A DNA stretch of 64,000 bases from Peromyscus leucopus (GCF_004664715.2 NC_051070.1:45890456-45954455); one strand, 5' to 3'. Shown: positions 1-12,745, counted from the stretch's first letter. Translations and numbers: made by a program. The notes: generated by a model from the sequence alone, not told the origin.

Positions 1-770
1 ACCCACCCATCAAAGCGACAGATTTCTTCTCCTTTGAAAATGGTAGTGTATGCTATATAAGGAGAACTTGATTTTTTTTTTTATATGCTAGTTCTGAGGC
101 CTACATTTCCAAATCCTTTTATACAACCATGGTTCATAACGTATCTAATTTAAGCCTGGCTGGGAAGAAATCTAAAAATATTATACTTTTAAAAAACTTT
201 CATTCTCTGTCAGTGAATTTAGACTGATGCATCTTAAAAAAAAAAACTGCATTATGTAGGTGACAAAGAGACTGAGTGATGGCAAGTAATAAAAGAACCA
301 GCTCCCTTCCTACGCCCAAATTATTATTTGTATGATTATAATGTAAAGACACCTGAATGTATTCTTTTTGTTTATGCTCTTTGAGTCTCATTAAGACTGT
401 TTCTGCCTTCTTCTAAATATTGTTTTCCATATTTCAAACACCTAATTAAGTGAACACAATGTAAAGTGAGATGATATACTCTTTGGAAAACCATAAAATT
501 ACAGACTACACCGACTTCCATTATGAACCAATTTTCACTTTGTCATAATTTCCCGAAAGGGTTTCCTTTGGGGTTGAAATTTTCTAAGCTTCATTTCAGC
601 TCAAAACCAAATGATTTGATTCACTTGAATTTGGAGAAGATTCAACTCAACATCTCTGCTGAGTGTATGGGTGCGGCCTGTGAAACAGTCCAGGTGTGAT
701 CTCTCTCCTAATGAGACCTCAGTTTCCCGGGACTCACAGGATGTCTGAAGCCCTAGGCATTTAGCACATT
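1..770. other. single-copy AT-rich DNA, nothing recognised
   Basis: I see no repeat family, coding exon or RNA gene in this stretch. It is AT-rich with short A and T runs. The one short frame (minus strand, 200-391) has no recognisable motif. Confidence 0.6.
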
Positions 771-940
771 GCTGTGTGTGGTAGGGCTTGCTTGTGATTT
801 AACCAATGGGGAGACGGAGGCAGGAGGATCAAGAGTCCAGTGCCAACTTTGAACACATCGATAGTTTCAGGTCTATGTGGGCCACATGAGACCCTCTCTC
901 AAAAACAAACAAACAAACAAAAAAACCAAACCAAAACAAA
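771..940 (+). repeat. old B1-family SINE (B1F-like)
   Basis: A 7SL-derived SINE in sense orientation. 'ggaggcaggaggatcaagag' is followed by a diverged monomer ending 'catgagaccctctctcaaaa' and an A-rich tail of CAAA units. The 'aggatcaagagt' wording fits the old B1F/PB1 group rather than young B1. The 5' end is eroded. Confidence 0.75.
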
Positions 941-1235
941 AGCTAACTATTTAAATGAGGTAAGTGCTACAGAGAATCTAGAGATTGTACTTCTTAGCCT
1001 AGTTACCCAAGTCATCTAATAAAGCCCCTTGGACATACTCTTTGTACTTATTCAGGTATTTATTGTTTTAGTATTGAAACCTACAGCTAGAAGTGCTGGA
1101 TCCAGTGGGCTGTACATTTAAATGTTACCTAAAAAGAACTTATGTAACCATTATAATTTAATGTGTGCATGAGTGTGTATCCTGGATTCACTAGTACTAA
1201 ATATTATTAGATGAATATCTCTCATTTTCTTGCAT

Positions 1236-1342
1236 AGACAGCCTTCCTAGGTAGCCCTGGTTGGCTTTGAGCTCACAGTAATACTCCTGCATCAGGCTTC
1301 TCAAATGATAGGATTACAGAACTGTATCAGAATATACCATCC
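1236..1342 (-). repeat. degraded B1 SINE
   Basis: Reverse-complement B1 remnant: 'gtagccctggttggctttga', 'gctcacagtaatactcctgc' and 'gataggattacag' follow the B1 order with many substitutions. The poly(A) side is lost. Confidence 0.6.
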
Positions 1343-1426
1343 TTGTGATTTTAATATATGTACAACTTCTATAATTCAGTATTCAGTACCAATTGAGTTC
1401 CTTGTCCATTTTTTTTAAGCCTTACT

Positions 1427-1760
1427 TGAGGATGGGAAGATGATGTAGTTGGTAAAGTGCTTGGCACGCAAGTGTGAGGGCCTCAGTCGGGGTTCTGAGC
1501 ACCTATGAACCCACAGGAAGTGGCTCACACACCTATAACCTCAACATTGCGGAGAGGAGAGACAGACAGGCGGCTCCCCGGGAATTACTGATCAACTAAT
1601 CTGGCTGCATCAGTGAACTTCAAGTTTAGTCAGAAATCCTGACTCAAAAAATAAGATGGAGAGCTAGTGAGAAAGACACCTGTTGTCTACATCTGGCCTC
1701 ACATACATTCCTACAAGAGCTTTTTCACCCACAAGCTCACACATGTACACTAAAACATAT
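1427..1760 (+). repeat. B4-type composite SINE
   Basis: The tRNA-like head 'gttggtaaagtgcttggcac' leads into a B1-like middle ('ctcacacacctataacctca', 'gaggagagacagacaggcgg'), 'ctgactcaaaaaataagatg' and the tail 'gacacctgttgtctacatct'. This head-plus-B1 build is what I know as the B4 group. The family name is from memory; a related composite lies at 41.5-41.8 kb on the other strand. Confidence 0.65.
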
Positions 1761-2643
1761 ATTACATACATAATACATGCAAATTCTTATCCTACCATTA
1801 TATTTCATTTTTCTCTAGTAGATCTGTAGTTTATTCTTTTAGAGGACACTTGAGCCTGTAAAGTCCCTTTGCCTCACACTGGAGAATCTTGGGTTCACAA
1901 TTATTTCCCATGAGAACTATATGGAAACGTCCAGATGAGCCTTTGTATTGCAGGACCCAGGGATGCCACAAACAAACAGGCTATGAGGCTGTTCTTTCTT
2001 CCTTATATGACACCAACTAGTCTTCGAGCCTGACCCATACTTACAAACATTCAGGACTTTCTCTTTACCCCAGAAGCTCCAAAAGCTCAAAAGATGCAGC
2101 AATTAGGATGGCTAGGGAATGAGTTGAGCACAGAATCTATCTTCAGATAAACCCATTATCTCCCATTATTTCTCTGATAATTTCTTTGATAATTATCTAC
2201 TTTTCCAATTTTTCTCCCCCTTCCACAACTCCTAGTCAATAAATATCTGACCTCCTGGATTGATTTTCCATCCTACCCTTCCCACCAGCTTCCCACCTTG
2301 ATTTGTAATTGGGGAGGAACGCCCAAATCCCCATTTCGACACTCAGTATCTTTTGTTCTTTTATTTAGTTGCTGCATCGATTTTCTTAAATGTAAAGAAC
2401 ATTTCATATTTACTGTAAAGTAGTAGCTTCTTTTTACTCTCTGACTACAATATTCTGTGTCTTTATTTCTTAAGACTGAGCAGTCAAATATTTTTCTTCT
2501 ATTAGGAGTACAATTTTATGAGGCTAGTGTACATAGTATGGATTCTCAGCCTACATGAACTCTTATGGAGTATTTTAGCTTTGGTTGTTAATATAGGAGT
2601 GTGGGCCATTGTATAATTAATATTGAGTATTGCTTTCCCCAAA
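1761..2643. other. single-copy DNA, nothing recognised
   Basis: Apart from short TTTC/TTCT-rich patches I see no structure or repeat. The 61-residue minus-strand frame at 1917-2102 has no motif. Confidence 0.55.
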
Positions 2644-2785
2644 AAATTAACATCAGTAACTCACTTAATACTTATAAGTGTTATTCCCATTGTCCAGATA
2701 AAGACACTGACAGAAAAAGGTTAAATGACTTCCCTAAATGATGGCATTGGACGCGGAAGATCTGGGATCAACCCCAGACCAACTG
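2644..2785 (-). repeat. MIR SINE remnant
   Basis: The order 'attcccattgtccagataaa', 'gacactgacagaaaaaggtt', 'aaatgacttccc' and 'gggatcaaccccag' is the reverse complement of the MIR core and tRNA-like half. It is an ancient mammal-wide element with expected heavy divergence. Confidence 0.65.
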
Positions 2786-5700
2786 TCTCAAGAGTCCAAT
2801 CAGGTTAAAAAGCCAACAAACTAATGCTTGCATAGCTATGAAAACAGAACCAACATCTGCAGCTGCTACCCTAAGCTGTCCAACACCGGGCAGTCTGAGT
2901 TCGGATGCTAGGAATCCGGATCCATCTGTATCAGTAAATTGATGTGAGGATGGCTCCCTCATGGATGTGCAGTGTTTTGGTAGACGCCTATCACTTCATA
3001 CGCCCTGTGAGCACAGACTGTCTAGGGACAGACAGGAAGCTACCAAACAAAACATCCCATGTTCAGAGCATTTCGACAATTGCTATCAGTTGTCATATAT
3101 CATCTGATGCTATGGTGATAACATGCTTGACCCAGATATCGTGGAGAACTGAAGTATATAATCAGAGTAGACAAGATGTTTAGGGGATTTCATCTGTGAT
3201 GGACAGATAAAATTTTCTTCAAAAGGACCAGAATTGTAGAAAGGAGAGATACTGTCATCTCATTACTTTCTGTTTATGACTTCTGATGGGAATCCATCTG
3301 GGAGTGACCCCACAGAGACACACCTGTGCTACAGTTTCCTCGCATGCAGCTCAGCATGCGGGCAATGCCAAGAAATGAAATTTTTATGGGCTGGGAGATG
3401 TTTGAATGGCAAGAAGCAGGGCTCTCTCACATACAGACTTAACGCACTGCCTGGATCTAAGGAATTACCCTTGCCCATTAGCCCCAAGTTGTGTGTAGAA
3501 TAAGACAGCCTGAGAGTGATTAAAAGTTAAGAGTGTAGTTACATCAACAATAATATTAAACAAAACTGTGCCTGAACTGAAAGTACCTCTGGCTATTTTT
3601 AAATCATCATTAAGAACAAACAGAAATTTGCTAAATCATTAAAATCAAATTAGCATAATTAAGGATCTAAAATTGTTAGAATATTAATGTGATGATTACA
3701 TTTCTTTAAACTCGGTTCATGAAAAATCATTGTTGCTCCCCTACAGGAAAGCAGTGTAGTTGCTAACATCACTGGGTGCCAGTAAGAATAGCCAGTTCGT
3801 CTCAATATAAGCCAGGATTTGTACCAGCAATGAGAGTTTTGAATATTTTATATGTAACTGAAAAAAAAAAAAGCTTTCAGGCCATATAAAATATTCTGAA
3901 ATAATAAGGGGAAAAACAAATTGTATTACTTCATGAAAAACACCCAGCAAAATGAAAACAAAAAAGGAATAAGTACAAAAACAGCCATGTGAAAATGTTT
4001 TCAGAGTAATGGGATTAGATTTTCCCTAAATTTTCAAAATGTTTCACTTTTAGAGGGTGAAAAAATTAACAACTCAACTCTGTTACAAAATAATTTCTTT
4101 AATAAATTTTAAAAATAAAAAGAAAATTAAAGAAAAAACTTTTCTATGTAGTTTTACCTTTTGTTGTTTTCTAGTCTTATCATATATGTTTTAAGTTAAA
4201 TACATAATTTAAAATGATGACAATAATCCCTCTCTCCCTTTAGAACTCCACAGTATACCATGTGCTTTTCTATACTTTAAAACGTTTCCCCATACCTTCA
4301 GTTCTCAAATGATGACCTGCAGACACCTAAGCGTTCCTAAGATCTATGCTTAGTGTCTAGCAGACAAAATCCTTTCTCATAACAACAATAGAGCATTATC
4401 TTCCTTTTGCGGTGTGCTGACATTTGAGTTGACATGGCAAAGCCAAGTGGATAGAGCTCATCAGCTTAAAAAGGATCAGGGCAGTTTTTGAGTTTTGTGT
4501 GGACTATCAAGTAACAATATATACAACTATGTGAAAAGGTGGGCAGAGGTTCTCCCTTTATAACCACAGGCCTGTGTGAGGCTAGATCTCCCTGTATTCT
4601 TTAACTGAAATGGCTTGTCAAGGGAGATGGGGGTGAAGGGAAGAAGGAAGAAAGGAGGAAGAGGAGGTCGTTGCTCATTAACATACCTTTATTTGTTTAA
4701 CTCCAGAATATACACCTTGGAAAAGAAGCCTTCTGGTGAACAGCCCGAAGGGCCTAATGAGAAGTTTCCAATCCCATGAGCCTTTGCTGCATGGGGCACA
4801 GAGATCTTCTCGGGAGCAGATGGGCCAGGGACTCTAGTTCCCTCCAGCTGTAGAACTATATCCTCCTCCTGCTTCACCTCTCTCCTTTTTCAATAATTTA
4901 TCTCATCTTTCCAGGACTCTTACCAATTTGTTGAAAGATTTTTGAATAAAAATTATTTTTATTTAGTCCAATAGCAGTTTTCTTTAACATACCCTGGGCC
5001 TTGAATATATTTCTCCTTATCTACGGTACATAGTCAGGTGAAATGCTGGCACCTTAGTTTTGTGCCACTTTGATAGCTTCCCATTTTTACCACCTGACCA
5101 CCCGCATTGGCCTCTATGCATTAGAGATACTGTTTTAAAACCGCCTCTTCTTTTCTTCACAGGGTAAAAGTGGATTGTGGTAGTAAGAGCTTGTGACCCC
5201 ATCTGTGATTTATAAATATAGATTCTCTTACATCTGATTGTTTGACTTTTGATTAATCATATTTTTAAAAGTCTTTAGGGAGTTCTAAAATATATAACTT
5301 CTATAAAATGTTGCTCTCATTCTTTAACATTAACTGTTAATACATTAATATATACATGGTTAGCCTCATTAAGCTCAAGTGATCTCTGGGGATCCTACCT
5401 AAGTAATTTTAAACCACACCATCTTCCTAAATTGTATTCTAAAGTACTTAGAAATTTCCCTTTTTATATAGATACTTATGCTCTTTCAAAGAGTCCAGGG
5501 GATCCACAGCAGAATGCTATAGAGCAAAACTAAAGAGCAGTATGGTCATGAAAGGTTCTAAAGCCATGAGCCCCTATGGCAGAGCTTTTATTTTAATGCA
5601 AAATGAACATGGGAAATGTCATTACTGATTTTTCAAGGGTATGAATTTAATTTGTCTTTCAGAAACCTACATTGGCCCTTGTAGCTGTAAATCGAATCAT

Positions 5701-6269
5701 AGTTCTTGATCTCATGCATGTTTCTGTTTGATACACCAACTACAGGAAGTCTGGATCCTGAGCAACAGAGAGTCTCAAGAAAGCAGAGAGTGGAGCGAAG
5801 TGTGCAATCATCCACGGGGCCCTCCCCAGTGTTCCTTGGGCCCAAAGTTGTGTCCTCAAGAAAAGGTCGGCTCTCGATAGCCACTGTTTGTTCAAATTCT
5901 TCCCACTAGCACAGCACTCTGTTCATGGCTCCTCCTCTACATTACTGGTTTTTGCTTCCCAATTAGGAAAGTGATTTCCACACTGCACACAGGTTCCGGT
6001 GAGTTTTGAACTTGGTCCCTTTGTCTTCTCTCACTTCAGTAACAGAGAGAGAGACAAGAGGGGGAAATCGAGACACCATGTTCCTCCCATCCCCTCGCTC
6101 TCTGGGGTTGAAGACAGTGATGCTGCCATGTAGAGGAAGGTCAGTCTAGGTCTTCCGGGGTTTGCTGGAAATGATGCTTTTAATCTCTTGGCAAATTCAA
6201 GTGTTTCCAGATGGCTCTAGTAGGAACTGGTGCTCCTAAACAACCGACACCTAAGAGGGTCTTCAAGGC
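2786..6269. other. 3.5 kb largely single-copy AT-rich DNA
   Basis: No transposon family or gene is recognisable here. 3540-4260 is strongly AT-rich. Frames at 2944-3183, 3276-3503 and 5706-5909 are short, lack any motif and have no supporting splice or promoter context. Confidence 0.5.
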
Positions 6270-6442
6270 CAGTCCTTCTCAACATACAACACATTCCCAC
6301 TCTCAGAGACATTTGGAAATTGTGGTAGACATCTGTGGCTTAGCATTGCCATTAAAAACTTGTGGGGAAGTCAGAGAGGGATAATGCTCAACATCCTAAT
6401 GTGCTCAGGCAGTCTGAAATGCCAAAAGGTTGAGAAAACTTG
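6270..6442 (+). mobile_element. MER5A-like hAT-Charlie non-autonomous DNA transposon
   Basis: Both ends carry the hAT-type inverted terminus: 'cagtccttctcaac' on the left and 'gttgagaaaacttg' on the right. Between them 'gagacatttggaaattgtgg' and 'gctcaacatcctaatgtgct' follow the MER5A order. No 8-bp target duplication is visible, as expected for such an old copy. It encodes no protein. Confidence 0.7.
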
Positions 6443-6552
6443 CTCTCATCTAATGCAAAACACATGTGTCCAAGTTCATGGGAATAAACCGAAGTCCTGA
6501 GCCATGCGATGTTCACTAAGCTATCTGCACTTGTGCAGGGTTTCTTTATTAG

Positions 6553-6745
6553 ATTCTGAGCTCGGTTTCGGCTACCAGTTGTGCGACCCTGAGCAAGGAA
6601 CTGAAATCCTCTCCCTCAAGTGTAGGGACAGAGAACCCATCCACAAAGTCATCAGAGAAAACACTGCCTGACACACAGAACATGCTGAGTAACCACAGGT
6701 TAGCTGATCCCGCTCATGCTACCACCACCATTATCATCAAATATT
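6553..6745 (+). repeat. MIR SINE
   Basis: Sense MIR: 'tgtgcgaccctgagcaagga' corresponds to the tRNA-derived and core part, and 'cactgcctgacacacagaac' to the conserved 3' portion. An ATT/ACC-rich tail follows. Confidence 0.65.
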
Positions 6746-8487
6746 CGATTGCTTTGCATGGCACTTGGATCCAAAAGTACAAGAATAAGATGTGGAATGT
6801 GTCATACCCAACTAAGCATATATCCTATTCGAAGACTGGTTCCCCTTCTTAATGAGATACAGCATGCCATTTTTTTTTTCCACTAGGGTCCCAGGAAGTG
6901 TCACTGGTCCTGTTTGGGTTCTCCCATATTCTACTTTCCTGCTACCTCTCCACCACATGCTACTTTGGTACCCGAGGCATTTATAGCACAGCCCTTCTCA
7001 TAATAACAACAACCACCACCACAACAACAGATGCCAGTGAGAACGACTTCCCATTGGCCTCAGAAAGGGGGTAGAGCTAAAATGTCACCAAATGCAAGAT
7101 TCGGGCCCAACGTTTCAGCCACAGGCTGGTCAGCACATCCATCAGGGTACCTGCTCGCCATGGCACTGTGACATTTGTCATCTAGAAACTCTTAATGCAG
7201 CAGAACTAAGCATCATGAGAGGGGCAAAAGATCTCCCCTGTTAGAAAACCCATCGTAATTTATTTTCATTACTGTATCAAATGACTTTTACTTATCCTTC
7301 TTATTTCACCTCACACAGCTCTCTGCTCCTTGCTCTGTGCAAGAAAGTTATAATTTGCACATACACATTATAATTTGTGACTGTAAGAATGACTGCAGTG
7401 TCACATTCACTAGAATTATGACCTGCGGCATAAATAAATAGGGGTTGTGAGGAAGGTATACACCTTAGGAGAATATCCTTTAAGCTCTGCAGTGAAGAGA
7501 GCAGGTTTCTAGCTTGCACTGTTCTACAAATTCAGCAGCAGGAAAAAGCACTGGGAAGGTAAATGCCCCATTTAGATGCTGTATATTTTTTTGTTGATTT
7601 GGATTAAACCCAAATGATTATTTTTTAAGTTAATGTGGAAACACTTGGAAAATGAATCATATTTTAATTGCTATAATGCTGTATCATTTACTTAAACTAG
7701 AAATGATTGGTGAATCTTGTTTGACGGTACATCCTAAATAAGCCAATTACTACACACATTAACCTCTGGAATCACTCTCTAGCCAATTGCTTTCCATAAT
7801 TTTTTCATAAAATTTATTTGCACTCATGTTTCTTAATGAAGCAGGTAACTAGCCTTGAATTTAAGAAATGTGGCCTTTTACATAGAAAAGTTTACACCAT
7901 TTGCTTCAGAGACAGGCACTACTGATTTGCTTTCATCTAAGACAAAACCCCCATGTTTTGCCTACAGGCTTCAAACCATATGAGGGTAGAAGATAATTAG
8001 GTTTTGGAGTATCTAGAAAGCAGTTTCATTTTTGAAAGCCTGCCTCATCTGCAAGAAAAGATATGCTTCTTAACCACAATGACGACAGAGACACAGGAGT
8101 ACCTGCATGGTCACCTTCTGCCTTCCAACACAGCATCATCTTTGGTATGGCAGCACGATTATTCTGGTCACTCACAACCCTGTATGCCCACAAAGGAGCA
8201 TTTTAAATAGAACTGTAGAGAGTGTCATACTGGTCACCTTTAGTTGAGGTCAGTGCAAGGAACGGTCTTTCCTGGTACCTGAGTGAAGGCTCTCTTTGTA
8301 GAGCCAGGCATGTGTGTTACACAGAGGACAGGGAGGCAGGTTCTCTTTGGACCACTTCACAGCAGGGACTAAGGAGCCTCCTCAGGTCCACGAGGAAGAG
8401 AACGAAGTGACAAGGAAAGAAGTTTCCACAACAAGGCAGCAATCCTGACAACAATGGTGTCTACCCTGAGCGCTGAGAGGTCTCTGG

Positions 8488-8489
<2 letters not shown>
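6746..8489. other. single-copy DNA; AT-rich block 7560-7900
   Basis: No repeat or gene is recognised. 7560-7900 is AT-rich with several TAAT/ATTA cores and no transposon signature, so it is a candidate for conserved non-coding sequence. The frames at 8004-8210 and 8222-8410 are consecutive but unrelated to any family I know. Confidence 0.5.

Positions 8490-8540
<51 letters not shown>
8490..8540. repeat. (GT)n microsatellite
   Basis: Uninterrupted alternating T and G, about 25 dinucleotide units, directly after 'tctctggaag'. Confidence 0.97.
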
Positions 8541-8541
<1 letters not shown>

Positions 8542-8834
8542 ACGTCAGACTCCTATATGAGAGATTCTATAGTAAGTGTACAACTAAGCTAGTAGAGTGA
8601 CTTATTCCCAGTCTGACTGAGCACCAGAAACCGAACATGTGAGTAACACTTGTTCAGTAGCATCTGCCAATGTGATGGAGGTAACGCTTACTCCTGGACT
8701 ACGACCCCTGTGCCTCAGAGGTGGGTCTCCTCCAAGGGTGTGCACCCGCAGCAGTCGTTCACAAAGTGACTAACTGCCTGAGCAAAGCTAATGAAGGGGG
8801 AGGATGCATTTTGGCTCACAGACATTTCGGTCCA

Positions 8835-9165
8835 TGTCTCCCGATGGGTCCCTTGTTTGGGGCCTGAGGTGAGGCAGTGGAAGAAGTGGCTGAGGCAGCT
8901 TACCTCATGGCATCCAGAAAGCAGGGAGAGGACTGAGAGAGGCCCAGGACAAGATATAGCTCTGAAGGACATGTGCCCAGTGACCTGCTTCTTTCAAATA
9001 GGCTGTACCTCTGCAAGTTACCCCTGCCTCCCAAAACCATGAGTATGCTAATCAGACCAGGATCTGCTCTCATCTGGAGGCACCTTCCCAGACACAGAGG
9101 GGGGCTTGACCAATTTCCTAAGCATTTCTCCATCAAATCAATATGACCATCTAGATTAACAAAGT
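8835..9165 (-). mobile_element. probable MaLR-type LTR remnant
   Basis: 'ctcatggcatccagaaagca', 'gtgcccagtgacctgcttct' and 'ggctgtacctctgcaagtta' read as the reverse complement of the MTE/ORR1/MLT-like MaLR LTR 3' half. No matching second LTR or target duplication was found. Assignment is by recall and is tentative; two overlapping short frames here are taken as chance. Confidence 0.42.
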
Positions 9166-9460
9166 GTCAGCAGCCACAGTTCCTACCAAGTTACCAATGA
9201 TTTGGGGCCCACAGGTGAGAGATGCAGCCCTGGGAGACCGTCGCTGAGGAGGAAACGGAACAGCTTTGCTGCTGAACAGCATTCATCGGGAAAACGTTGC
9301 ACAAAGTGCATGTGAGACTCTCACTCTTGAGCCGTGTGCAAGAAATCTGCGCTGGAGCCGAAGACACCCTAAGAACTGCCATGAAGATGTGTCTTCACCC
9401 CAAGATGAGGGAGCATGGGAAACGCAGGGAAGGTAGACAATGAGGATAGTGACTGTGATA

Positions 9461-9513
9461 GTGCGTGCGTGCGTGCGTGTGTGTGTGTGTGTGTGTGTGT
9501 GTATGCACACACA
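9461..9513. repeat. (TGCG)n-(GT)n compound microsatellite
   Basis: Four TGCG units pass into a perfect GT run and end in 'tatgcacacacatgc'. Confidence 0.95.
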
Positions 9514-10529
9514 TGCATTTCCTGTATCTCTCAGCACTGCTGCTGTGAAGCTGGACAACTGTATCAAAATACTTCGCTAAAAATTAATAAGCTCTCAAGT
9601 TAAATTATCAAAGTCTCCATGAGATGAGACACGTATCTCAAAATTAAACTAGGTGGAGTAAACGGCTGAAAATCAATGTTTTCTCTATCTTCTCACGATG
9701 GCACATCACAGTCACATTGTATTTCCTTGCCTGCTTATCACTGACTGGAACCGGGCAAGAAGCAATATTCAGTCTGCCTGAACTCTGAGGGCTGTGTGGG
9801 GCAGGCATCTCCCAGTTGAGTCCTCACATGCCCCTGGAGGCAGAACCCACGTACCAGGTATTTCTTTAGCCTCTAACTTCCCATGAGTGTGCTCGCTGGG
9901 CTCTAGACGCAACTCCTAGACCGAAGACGACCAAGCATCCTCTCAACACTAGTTGTTTTTCCTCCACTTGTCCTTGAGGGCCACCTGATCATGCCCGCCA
10001 CGTCTGTCCTCACGCTGATATAGGTCCTCATGTAAATTCTAACTTAAAATCACAGTGAACCAACTCATCTACAGCCGTCTTCAAACAAGTTCTGTATGGC
10101 TTCAAAAATAAAGTCGCAATTCTTCCATTTCCTTTCTCAACATTTTCATAAGCCATACATAGAGAAGGTGAGTAACTAAACCTTGGCGGGACCTCTGGTA
10201 GACTGAAGACTTGGGTGGACATGTGCATACACCACATGTATTCCTGCTATAAGAATTACTGACCCAGATGAATGTTGATATTTAATGAATACTTACAAAA
10301 TTACTGTAAAATTAACATTAAGCCAACCTGGTAGAAACCAAATTTTCTCACTTACTTATTTTTAATATCATGCAATTTAACTTGTGTTGAAACACAATCG
10401 ATCCATTGTGTGAGAAGAATTCTGAGTGCTTGTGAGAAAACTCCAAGAAAAGAATCTTATGATCACAGTTTCTTAAAAAACATAAAATTATTCTTGGGAT
10501 GCATTTTCATGTTCCTCCCAGGTGTACTG
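9514..10529. other. single-copy DNA, nothing recognised
   Basis: No repeat family, RNA gene or supported exon is visible. The minus-strand frame at 10028-10237 has no recognisable motif. Confidence 0.5.
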
Positions 10530-10860
10530 GATAGGAGGATAGGAGTGGGTTGACTTCAGATGAGTCATTACAGCTGGCTATTGTTACTTGTATATGTGCC
10601 ACTATAGAAAAACATGTTTTTGTCCTGTGAGGCTTGTCTTTGTGACTGTATACTTTACCCACATGACTCTTCTTAACCCTCAGAGTATAGTGTCTGATGC
10701 TCTGAATAAAGGTGGCTATTGCATGATACTGTAGTCTGCCTCATTTATCAGCTCCTTTCTCCCAGGTCCCATGACCACTAAAGTGGTAAACAAACTTGCT
10801 ATTATATTTTTCATAAAGATCACATTTACTTGACAAGGCGGTTTGTAACAGACTAATTTC
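10530..10860 (+). mobile_element. possible rodent ERV LTR fragment
   Basis: 'gctctgaataaaggtggcta' provides an AATAAA signal. The text after it ('ctcatttatcagctcctttc', 'caggtcccatgacc') reminds me of rodent-specific RMER-type LTRs. There is no paired LTR, primer-binding site or target duplication. It directly abuts the L1 block that follows. Low confidence. Confidence 0.3.
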
Positions 10861-11395
10861 AAAATCTGCAGAGAACTCTTGTGATGCCTTCTGTCAGCCC
10901 TAATACCATGGATATAAGAGAAAATATGCCAATTTTTTTTCTGAATCTGGCTCATTTTGCTTAATGTGATTTCCAGTTGCATCCATTTTCCTACAAATAT
11001 CATGGTTTTATTTTTCTTTATGGCTGCATAAAATTCCACTGTGTGTGTCATATTTTAACCATCCATCTGTTAATGGATACCTAGTTTGATTATTCTGTCT
11101 CTTGGATACTGTGAATAGTGTAACAATTAGCAAGGATGTACAAGTGCCTCTGTGGTGTTGACTGAAAGGTGCTTTGGATGCACTCAAGAGTGGTATAGAT
11201 AGGTCATATGGTAGTTCTATTTTTTAGTGTTTTGAGGAAATTTTAGACTGACTTCTACAGGTCCTATACAAGTTTCCATTTCCACCAGCAGTGAATAGAA
11301 TCCCTCCTTCCCCTTCCCTTCCCAGCACTTGCCATTGCTTACTTTAGTGGGTAGCCTCTCTGTTTGGGGATAAATGGAATTTCAAAACAGTTTAA

Positions 11396-11623
11396 CTTTT
11401 TTTTGAAAATACTTGTTTATTTTATCTGTATGAATGTTTTGCCTGCATGTATATGTGTACCATGTGCATGCCTGGTGCCTTTGGAAGTCAGAAGAGGCTA
11501 TCAAATTCCCTGGCACTGGAGTTATAGATGGTTGTGAGATAGCATCCAGATGCTGGGAGCTGAATCCAGAGCAACGAAAGAGCAGCCAGTGCTCTTAACT
11601 GCTGAGCTATCTCTCCATTCCCA
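11396..11623 (-). repeat. B2 SINE (older copy)
   Basis: Reverse B2: a T-rich tail at 11400-11410, then 'gcctgcatgtatatgtgtac' and the tRNA-like head 'agtgctcttaactgctgagc'. It interrupts the L1 and is more diverged than the neighbouring B2. Confidence 0.85.
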
Positions 11624-11633
11624 TGGAACTGTC

Positions 11634-11819
11634 TTTTTTTTTTTTTTTTTTTTTTTTTTTATTTATTATGTATACAGCATGTATGACTGCAGGCCAGAAG
11701 AGGGCACCAGATCTCATTATAGATGGTTGTGAGCCTCCATGTGGTAGCTGGGAATTGAACTCAGGACCTCTGGAAGAGCAGTCAGTGCTCTTAACCTCTG
11801 AGCCATCTCTCCAGCCCCC
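11634..11819 (-). repeat. B2 SINE with target-site duplication
   Basis: Reverse B2 with a nearly pure T tail (rc of poly(A)), then 'gtatacagcatgtatgactg', 'gccagaagagggcaccagat' and the head 'gagccatctctccagcccc'. 'tggaactgtctttt' at 11624-11637 recurs at 11820-11833 as the target duplication. The long tail and clean duplication mark it as relatively young. Confidence 0.92.
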
Positions 11820-11833
11820 TGGAACTGTCTTTT

Positions 11834-12245
11834 AAAATAATGTTTTATGAATTCTTCAGGAATTTCCGACAACAGATTTTGACCCTATCCATCCTCCTCC
11901 TCTAACTCTTCCCAAACACTCCCCCACCAGCCTACCCACGCAACTTCATGTTTTCTCTCTCTTTCAACCCCATGAGTCCATTTTGGATGGACTAGCTACC
12001 TTAGACTTGGGGTTTGTCTGTACCGGTTGATATACCAGTTGTTACACCATTGAAGAAATCTGACTCTCCCTCTCCCAGCAGCCACCAAATACTAATAGCT
12101 CCTCAGTTAGGGTGGGACTTTGTGCCCATGTTCCTTCTTCCATGCTAGGATTTTGACTGCCCTGAGCCTTTGCAGGTCCTGTATGTGCTATCACAGCTAC
12201 TGTGGGCTCATGTGCGCATATGCTCTGTCATGTCTGGAGAACATA
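11834..12245 (-). mobile_element. Lx-type L1 3' UTR fragment
   Basis: 'ctgactctccctctcccagc', 'aatagctcctcagttagggt' and 'gcaggtcctgtatgtgctat' match, in reverse, the 3' UTR of the murid Lx L1 group as I remember it. It lies between ORF2 pieces of the older L1 and so is a separate insertion. A better-preserved copy lies at 62.5-63.4 kb. Confidence 0.65.
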
Positions 12246-12540
12246 CATGCGCAAAAAAGTTTTACTTTGTCATTTTCCTGATTATTATGTTTACTGGACA
12301 CATTTCTAAGTATTATTTCTTGGCCATTATATTCCTTCTTTATGAAAAATATCTACTCAAACTCATTAGCCCATTTACTGGTTAATGATTTGGGGCTTTT
12401 TGGAGTTTAATTTTTATATATATTGACATTAATCTCCTGTCCAGTATGTAGCTAGCAAATTACTTTTTCCCCAACTTTGTAGTCTGTTTGTTTACTATGC
12501 TGACAGTTTCCTTTGCTATGCAGAGCATATTAAAAAAGAA

Positions 12541-12745
12541 GAAGGCATTTTACTTAAAGAGTGTTTGGTGTGTCTACCGCATGCATGTGGGTGCCCACTA
12601 AGGCCACAAGAAGGCATCTGATCCCCTGTAACTCAAGTTACAAGTGATTATACATTATGAGATGAGGGTGCCAGGAACTGAATCAGGTTCAACAGAAAGG
12701 CAGCCAGCGCTCTTAACTGCTGAGCCATGGCTCTAGGCCCTTTTT
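12541..12745 (-). repeat. B3/B2-type SINE
   Basis: Reverse tRNA-derived SINE: 'gtgggtgcccactaaggcca', 'aggcatctgatcccctgtaa' and the head 'cgctcttaactgctgagcca'. It is inserted into the L1 ORF2 remnant. Confidence 0.8.

Noticed and set aside
10716..11051. 111-residue minus-strand frame with clear ORF2 similarity
   Set aside because: Real similarity, but only to the C-terminus of a dead L1 ORF2. Treated as part of the L1, not as a gene.
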